Of a stretch of 64,000 bases of DNA, positions 60,671 through 64,000 are shown piece by piece (within the stretch, counting starts at the first letter, position 1; every line of letters starts with the position of its first letter). A program made the position numbers and the translations under genes. Source of the DNA: Streptomyces sp. SN-593 (GTDB taxonomy: Bacteria > Actinomycetota > Actinomycetes > Streptomycetales > Streptomycetaceae). The DNA is taken from contig NZ_AP018365.1 of assembly GCF_016756395.1 (NCBI RefSeq), forward strand, positions 4,067,001 to 4,131,000, read 5' to 3'. Under the pieces are notes generated by a model that did not search any database, had not been told where the DNA came from, and worked only from the letters and a program-made list of their open reading frames with translations.

Positions 60671-61167
60671 CCGACCCCGATCCCGGTGCCGGCGCCGGAC
60701 CCGACGTCCTGCGCGACCCGTGGGTGCCCGCGATGCGGATCGCCCTGGCGGAGGCCGAGCACGCCCCGCTCACCGGTGACGTACCGGTGGGCGCGGTCGT
60801 GCTGGCCCCCGACGGGTCGGTGCTCTCCCGTGCCCGCAACGAGCGCGAGGCGACCGGCGATCCGACCGCCCACGCGGAGGTGCTGGCCATCCGGCGCGCC
60901 GCCGCCGCGCTGGGCGGCTGGCGGCTGACCGGCTGCACCCTGGCGGTGACGCTGGAGCCGTGCACCATGTGCGCCGGCGCCATCGTGCTGTCCCGGCTGG
61001 CGCGGGTGGTCTACGGCGCGGCCGATCCGAAGGCGGGCGCGGCCGGCTCCCTGTGGGACCTGGTCCGCGACCGCCGCCTCAACCACCGCCCCGAGGTGAT
61101 CGCCGAGGTGCTGCCCGCACCGAGCGCGACCCTCCTCTCCCGCTTCTTCCGCCCCCGGGATTTCTGA
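60667..61167 (+). CDS. tadA: tRNA-specific adenosine deaminase (TadA)
   Basis: Converts A34 to inosine in tRNA-Arg(ACG). Zinc-deaminase motifs are HAE (in PTAHAEVLAIR) and PCTMC (EPCTMCAGAIVLSRL), followed by YGAADPKAGAAGSLWDLVRD. The first ATG/GTG in frame is GTG 60724, but the conserved phrase VLRDPWVPAMRIALAEA of the family begins upstream of it. The only possible start between the in-frame stop at 60607 and 60724 that covers this is CTG 60667, which overlaps the preceding stop as CTGA. I chose it; GTG 60724 (147 residues) is the conservative alternative. Confidence 0.85.
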   Translation: MTDPDPGAGAGPDVLRDPWVPAMRIALAEAEHAPLTGDVPVGAVVLAPDGSVLSRARNEREATGDPTAHAEVLAIRRAAAALGGWRLTGCTLAVTLEPCTMCAGAIVLSRLARVVYGAADPKAGAAGSLWDLVRDRRLNHRPEVIAEVLPAPSATLLSRFFRPRDF

Positions 61168-61198
61168 CCACGGCCCCCGGTGGGCTAAGCTCTCTCTC

Positions 61199-61288
61199 GG
61201 TAGCGTGTCCGAGCGGCCTAAGGAGCACGCCTCGAAAGCGTGTGAGGGGGCAACTCCTCCGTGGGTTCAAATCCCACCGCTACCGCCA
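61199..61288 (+). tRNA. tRNA-Ser (anticodon CGA)
   Basis: Acceptor stem GGTAGCG (61199-61205) pairs with CGCTACC (61278-61284), then G and encoded CCA (61286-61288). Anticodon stem-loop is CACGC-CTCGAAA-GCGTG with anticodon CGA at 61233-61235. The long variable arm (GTGAGGGGGCAACTCCTCC region) is class II, as serine tRNAs require, and the T loop is TTCAAAT. It reads UCG codons. Confidence 0.97.
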
Positions 61289-61301
61289 TGAGCTGCAAGG
61301 A

Positions 61302-61336
61302 CGAGGGGCCCGACCGTTGTTCGGTCGGGCCCCTCG
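61302..61336 (+). terminator. Terminator after tRNA-Ser
   Basis: CGAGGGGCCCGACCG, loop TTGTT, CGGTCGGGCCCCTCG: a perfect 15-bp stem 14 bp after the tRNA. Confidence 0.92.
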
Positions 61337-61545
61337 CCGTGCCCGTCCCGGTTCCCGTCCCCCGCGGCCGCCACCGGGCGCGCCGACCGCCCCGCCGCCC
61401 ACCGCCGGGAAAGCCTCGCAATCATCATCGTTTTTACGGATGATGATGCTGTCCGATCGTCTGGTTACTCCGTTCGACGGATAGAATCCGGCGGTTGCAC
61501 AGGTGCGACCGCCGGGCCGAGTCGCTGCCGGGGAGGCCAAAGAGC

Positions 61546-61710
61546 ATGGCGCAGGCGAGGAGGATCGCCACCATCGTGCTGGTGATCTTCGTGCTCTACA
61601 CGATCATCGACCAGCCGGCTCGGGCGGCCGATCTCGTACAGGTGGGGTTCGTCGGGATCTCGAACGCCGCCAAGAGCTTGGGGCAGTTCATGCACGACCT
61701 GGCCAACTGA
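61546..61710 (+). CDS. Small membrane or secreted 54-residue protein
   Basis: 54 residues. A hydrophobic helix (RRIATIVLVIFVLYTII) is followed by a mixed amphipathic stretch, DLVQVGFVGISNAAKSLGQF. It could be a single-pass membrane peptide or have an uncleaved signal. I believe a similar small protein is conserved at this place in streptomycetes. ATG 61546 follows GGGGAGG; the in-frame start 17 codons upstream has no site and would put charges before the helix. Confidence 0.7.
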   Translation: MAQARRIATIVLVIFVLYTIIDQPARAADLVQVGFVGISNAAKSLGQFMHDLAN

Positions 61711-61736
61711 GGCCGCGGGCAAGACGAGGAGTGGCG

Positions 61737-62030
61737 ATGATCCGGCACCTGGTGCTGTTCAAGCTGAACGAGGGCGTCGAACGCGACGACGCGCGCGTGG
61801 TCGAGGGCGGCCGGGTGTTCGCCGAACTCGGCGCGCTCATCCCGGAGGTGGCGGACTGGGAGTGCGGCTGGAACGTGACGGACCGGCCGATCGCCTACGA
61901 CTTCGCCATCAACTCCTCCGTCGCGGACGCCGACGCGCTGACGCGCTACCTCGAACACCCCGCGCACCAGGCCGCGGTCGCGCTGTGGTCGCAGTTCGCC
62001 ACCTGGGTCATCGCCGACTACCCGGTCTGA
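61737..62030 (+). CDS. Dabb-family (stress-responsive A/B barrel) protein
   Basis: 97 residues, one dimeric alpha-beta barrel: MIRHLVLFKLNEGVE, then ADWECGWNVTDRPIAYDFAINSSV and YLEHPAHQAAVALWSQFATWVIADY. The first strand IRHLVLFK and the late HPAH motif are family hallmarks. Members often act in stress responses or polyketide cyclisation; no substrate can be assigned. ATG 61737 follows GAGGAG; it lies 26 bp after the small membrane gene and may share its mRNA. Confidence 0.9.
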   Translation: MIRHLVLFKLNEGVERDDARVVEGGRVFAELGALIPEVADWECGWNVTDRPIAYDFAINSSVADADALTRYLEHPAHQAAVALWSQFATWVIADYPV

Positions 62031-62071
62031 TCGCACGCCCGTTCGCCACGGCCCCCCGGCCGCCGGCCCGG

Positions 62072-62100
62072 AGCCCCTCGCCGTCCGCGGCGGGGGGCTT
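62072..62100 (+). terminator. Terminator before sigF
   Basis: AGCCCCTCGCCG, loop TCCG, CGGCGGGGGGCT followed by TTCGTC: a 12-bp stem with one wobble pair, 41 bp after the Dabb gene. Confidence 0.8.
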
Positions 62101-62149
62101 CGTCGTGCCGGCGCGCGCCCGGCCCGTTCGTACAACACGGCAATATGCG

Positions 62150-62178
62150 GTGCTTGCACAAAGCACACATGAATTGTG
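62150..62178. promoter_or_regulatory. Inverted repeats upstream of sigF
   Basis: GTGCTT-GCACA-AAGCAC (62150-62166) is a perfect inverted repeat; directly after it CACA-TGAAT-TGTG (62166-62178) is a second. Both lie in an AT-rich tract about 100 bp before the sigF GTG and could bind a developmental regulator. No regulator is assigned. Confidence 0.5.
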
Positions 62179-62269
62179 ATGCTATGACCGCTTTGCCCGA
62201 CGTTTCGACGGACGTTCGCCGGATGGTGCCGTCGCAAGCGAACCGGAGTGGACCGACAAGGGGTGTGGT

Positions 62270-63106
62270 GTGCCGGTATCGGCCCGTACGGCGTCAACGC
62301 CGGCGACGACGTATCCGCGTGCGAGGACGCGGACGCCGAACAGCAACGCGGCCGACGCACGCGCGCTGACCCAGGTGCTCTTCGAGGAGATCGCGCGGCT
62401 GGAGCCGGGCACACCCGAGCACGCCCGGGTGCGGGCCGCGCTGATCGAGGTGAACCTGCCGCTGGTGCGGTACGCCGCGGCGCGCTTCCGCAGCCGCAAC
62501 GAGCCGATGGAGGACGTGGTCCAGGTCGGCACGATCGGCCTGATCAACGCGATCGACCGCTTCGACCCGGAGCGGGGGGTGCAGTTCCCGACCTTCGCGA
62601 TGCCCACGGTGGTCGGCGAGATCAAGCGCTACTTCCGCGACAACGTGCGCACCGTGCACGTGCCGCGCCGGCTGCACGAGCTGTGGGTGCAGGTCAGCGG
62701 CGCCATCGAGGACCTGACGGTGCTGCACGGCCGCTCGCCGACGACCGCGGAGATCGCCGAGCGGCTGCGGCTGTCCGAGGACGAGGTGCTGGCCTGCCTG
62801 GAGGCCGGCCGCGCCTACCACGCCACCTCGCTGGAGGCCGCCCAGGAGGGCGACGGCGCCCCCGGGCTGCTGGACCGGCTCGGCTACGAGGACCCGGCGC
62901 TCAACGGCGTCGAGCACCGCGATCTGGTCCGCCACCTCCTGGTGCAACTGCCGGAGCGCGAGCGGCGCATCCTGCTGCTGCGCTACTTCGGCAACCTGAC
63001 GCAGTCCCAGATCAGCGCCGAGCTGGGCGTTTCCCAGATGCACGTGTCCCGGTTGCTGTCGCGCAGCTTCGCCCGACTCAGATCCGCAAACCAGCTCGAA
63101 GCGTAA
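62270..63106 (+). CDS. sigF: SigB-family RNA polymerase sigma factor SigF
   Basis: 278 residues, group 3 sigma factor with regions 2, 3 and 4: [30 protein letters not shown] given in parts as LVRYAAARF and [15 protein letters not shown] (region 2), [20 protein letters not shown] (region 3), [20 protein letters not shown] then [15 protein letters not shown] (region 4 helix-turn-helix). The phrases [14 protein letters not shown] and [15 protein letters not shown] match S. coelicolor SigF, needed for spore maturation. GTG 62270 follows AAGGGGT. It is followed by a related sigma gene, as SCO4035-SCO4034 are in S. coelicolor (memory). Confidence 0.93.
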   Translation: MPVSARTASTPATTYPRARTRTPNSNAADARALTQVLFEEIARLEPGTPEHARVRAALIEVNLPLVRYAAARFRSRNEPMEDVVQVGTIGLINAIDRFDPERGVQFPTFAMPTVVGEIKRYFRDNVRTVHVPRRLHELWVQVSGAIEDLTVLHGRSPTTAEIAERLRLSEDEVLACLEAGRAYHATSLEAAQEGDGAPGLLDRLGYEDPALNGVEHRDLVRHLLVQLPERERRILLLRYFGNLTQSQISAELGVSQMHVSRLLSRSFARLRSANQLEA

Positions 63107-63190
63107 CCCAACGGGATCAAGCCACCTGCACAGATAAGTCGACATGACGCTACAGCGTGTTGCCGACATGTGACATTCTGCGGATAGCGC

Positions 63191-63216
63191 GTTTGTGACG
63201 GCCGGTCCTCCGGTAT
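63191..63216 (+). promoter_or_regulatory. SigB-type promoter ahead of sigN
   Basis: GTTT (63191-63194), 16 bases, CGGTAT (63211-63216) closely matches the SigB-family consensus GNNT-N14-16-GGGTAC/T, with one changed base in the -10. It suggests control of sigN by a SigB-family sigma factor, possibly SigF or SigN itself. Confidence 0.7.
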
Positions 63217-63273
63217 TCCAGTGGAGGAACAACCGTCGCTCGCGACGCCCGTCCGCGACCTCAAGGGGGTGGC

Positions 63274-64000
63274 ATGTCCGTACAGTTGGGCAGTCCCAAG
63301 GTGCTTCGTACCGACGCAACCGACGCTGACGCACCGCATGACGCTGTGCACAGCGATGCCATCGACACCCGCACGCTGTCCCGTTCGCTCTTCCTGCGGC
63401 TGGCGGAGCTTCCCGTCGACAGCCCGGACCGCACCTACGTCCGCGACACGCTCATCGAGCTGAACCTCCCGCTGGTGCGGTACGCCGCCGCCCGTTTCCG
63501 CAGCCGCAACGAGCCGATGGAGGACATCGTCCAGGTCGGCACGATCGGCCTGATCAAGGCGATCGACCGGTTCGACTGCGAGCGCGGCGTGGAGTTCCCG
63601 ACCTTCGCGATGCCGACCATCGTCGGCGAGGTGAAGCGCTTCTTCCGCGACACCTCGTGGTCGGTGCGGGTGCCGCGGCGGCTCCAGGAGCTGCGGCTGG
63701 CGCTGACCAAGGCGAGCGACGAGCTGTCCCAGAAGCTGGACCGCTCTCCGACCGTCGCCGAACTGGCCGGCTGCCTCGGCGTCTCCGAGGAGGACGTGGT
63801 CGACGGCCTGGCGGTGGGCAACGCCTACACCGCCAGCTCGCTGGACTCCCCGCCGCCCGAGGACGACGGCGGCGAGGGCACCCTGGCCGACCGGCTGGGA
63901 TACGAGGACAGCGCCCTCGAAGGCGTGGAGTACCGCGAGTCGCTGAAGCCCCTGCTGGCCCAACTGCCCCCGCGGGAGCGCCAGATCATCATGCTGCGGT
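63274..64000 (+). CDS. sigN: SigB-family RNA polymerase sigma factor SigN (3' end missing)
   Basis: 242 codons are visible; region 4.2 is cut by the window edge. Region 2 ([20 protein letters not shown], then GTIGLIKAIDRFDCERG) is nearly the same as in the upstream sigma factor, while region 3 (SWSVRVPRRLQELRLALTKA) is the commoner SigB/SigG form. It ends in LPPRERQIIMLR, the start of region 4. By position next to sigF it should be SigN. ATG 63274 follows AAGGGGGTGG. Because it runs off the window it shows as an open frame without a stop. Confidence 0.88.
   Translation, partial: MSVQLGSPKVLRTDATDADAPHDAVHSDAIDTRTLSRSLFLRLAELPVDSPDRTYVRDTLIELNLPLVRYAAARFRSRNEPMEDIVQVGTIGLIKAIDRFDCERGVEFPTFAMPTIVGEVKRFFRDTSWSVRVPRRLQELRLALTKASDELSQKLDRSPTVAELAGCLGVSEEDVVDGLAVGNAYTASSLDSPPPEDDGGEGTLADRLGYEDSALEGVEYRESLKPLLAQLPPRERQIIMLR

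Overview
The window is very GC-rich actinobacterial DNA. Chaplins, rodlins, a MelC1/MelC2 tyrosinase pair, a SigF-SigN sigma-factor pair, mycothiol-type formaldehyde detoxification and many four-base ATGA/GTGA gene overlaps all point to Streptomyces or a very close relative of the Streptomycetaceae. There is no integrase, transposase, phage gene, rRNA or CRISPR array, so this reads as chromosomal backbone with lineage-specific elaborations. All calls come from reading the sequence; no database search was run.

Layout. 1-6.9 kb: a truncated nitroreductase, two small membrane proteins, a TetR regulator divergent from one of them, a divergent pair of HTH regulators sharing operator-like repeats, a PCuAC-like lipoprotein, a DrrAB-type ABC exporter and an iron superoxide dismutase with a Nur box. 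7.2-12.1 kb: a D,D-carboxypeptidase, then a cold-response set (cold-shock protein, DEAD-box helicase, fatty-acid desaturase, SCO5918-like protein). 12.3-18.8 kb: two formaldehyde dehydrogenases, a secreted GH16 glucanase with two discoidin-type modules, a membrane protein and a D-2-hydroxyacid dehydrogenase. 18.8-30.3 kb: aerobic cobalamin genes cobN, cobG-cobH-cobIJ, cobK and cobL-cobM, with a cobalamin riboswitch ahead of cobN.

30.6-50.8 kb is a cell-surface region. It has two rodlins, a short chaplin, a sortase-anchored chaplin with only one chaplin domain, and an unknown secreted protein that carries a chaplin-type signal peptide. Next comes a tightly coupled eight-gene exopolysaccharide operon (GT4, polyprenyl-phosphate sugar transferase, O-antigen-ligase-like polymerase, MurJ-like flippase, deacetylase, GT4, Wzz-like protein, FemAB/GNAT transferase). 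It is followed by a convergent GH26-like hydrolase, melC1-melC2, a chpG-like chaplin and further small secreted proteins. Both rodlins carry promoters resembling the sigma-BldN consensus. The genes fit a set that builds and remodels the aerial hypha and spore surface.

51-64 kb: a lipoprotein beta-propeller, housekeeping hypotheticals, a PAS-GAF-PP2C phosphatase, a FUSC exporter coupled to a MarR regulator, then the block VapB-like/LytR_C/upp/TadA-associated/tadA/tRNA-Ser(CGA)/Dabb/sigF/sigN. From memory this last block matches the S. coelicolor SCO4034-SCO4041 neighbourhood. The last gene runs off the window.

Non-coding highlights: a near-perfect parS-like site at 27994-28009, a 160-bp element with 23-bp inverted ends at 53251-53413 whose end motif recurs in the upp terminator, and a run of apparently leaderless promoters.
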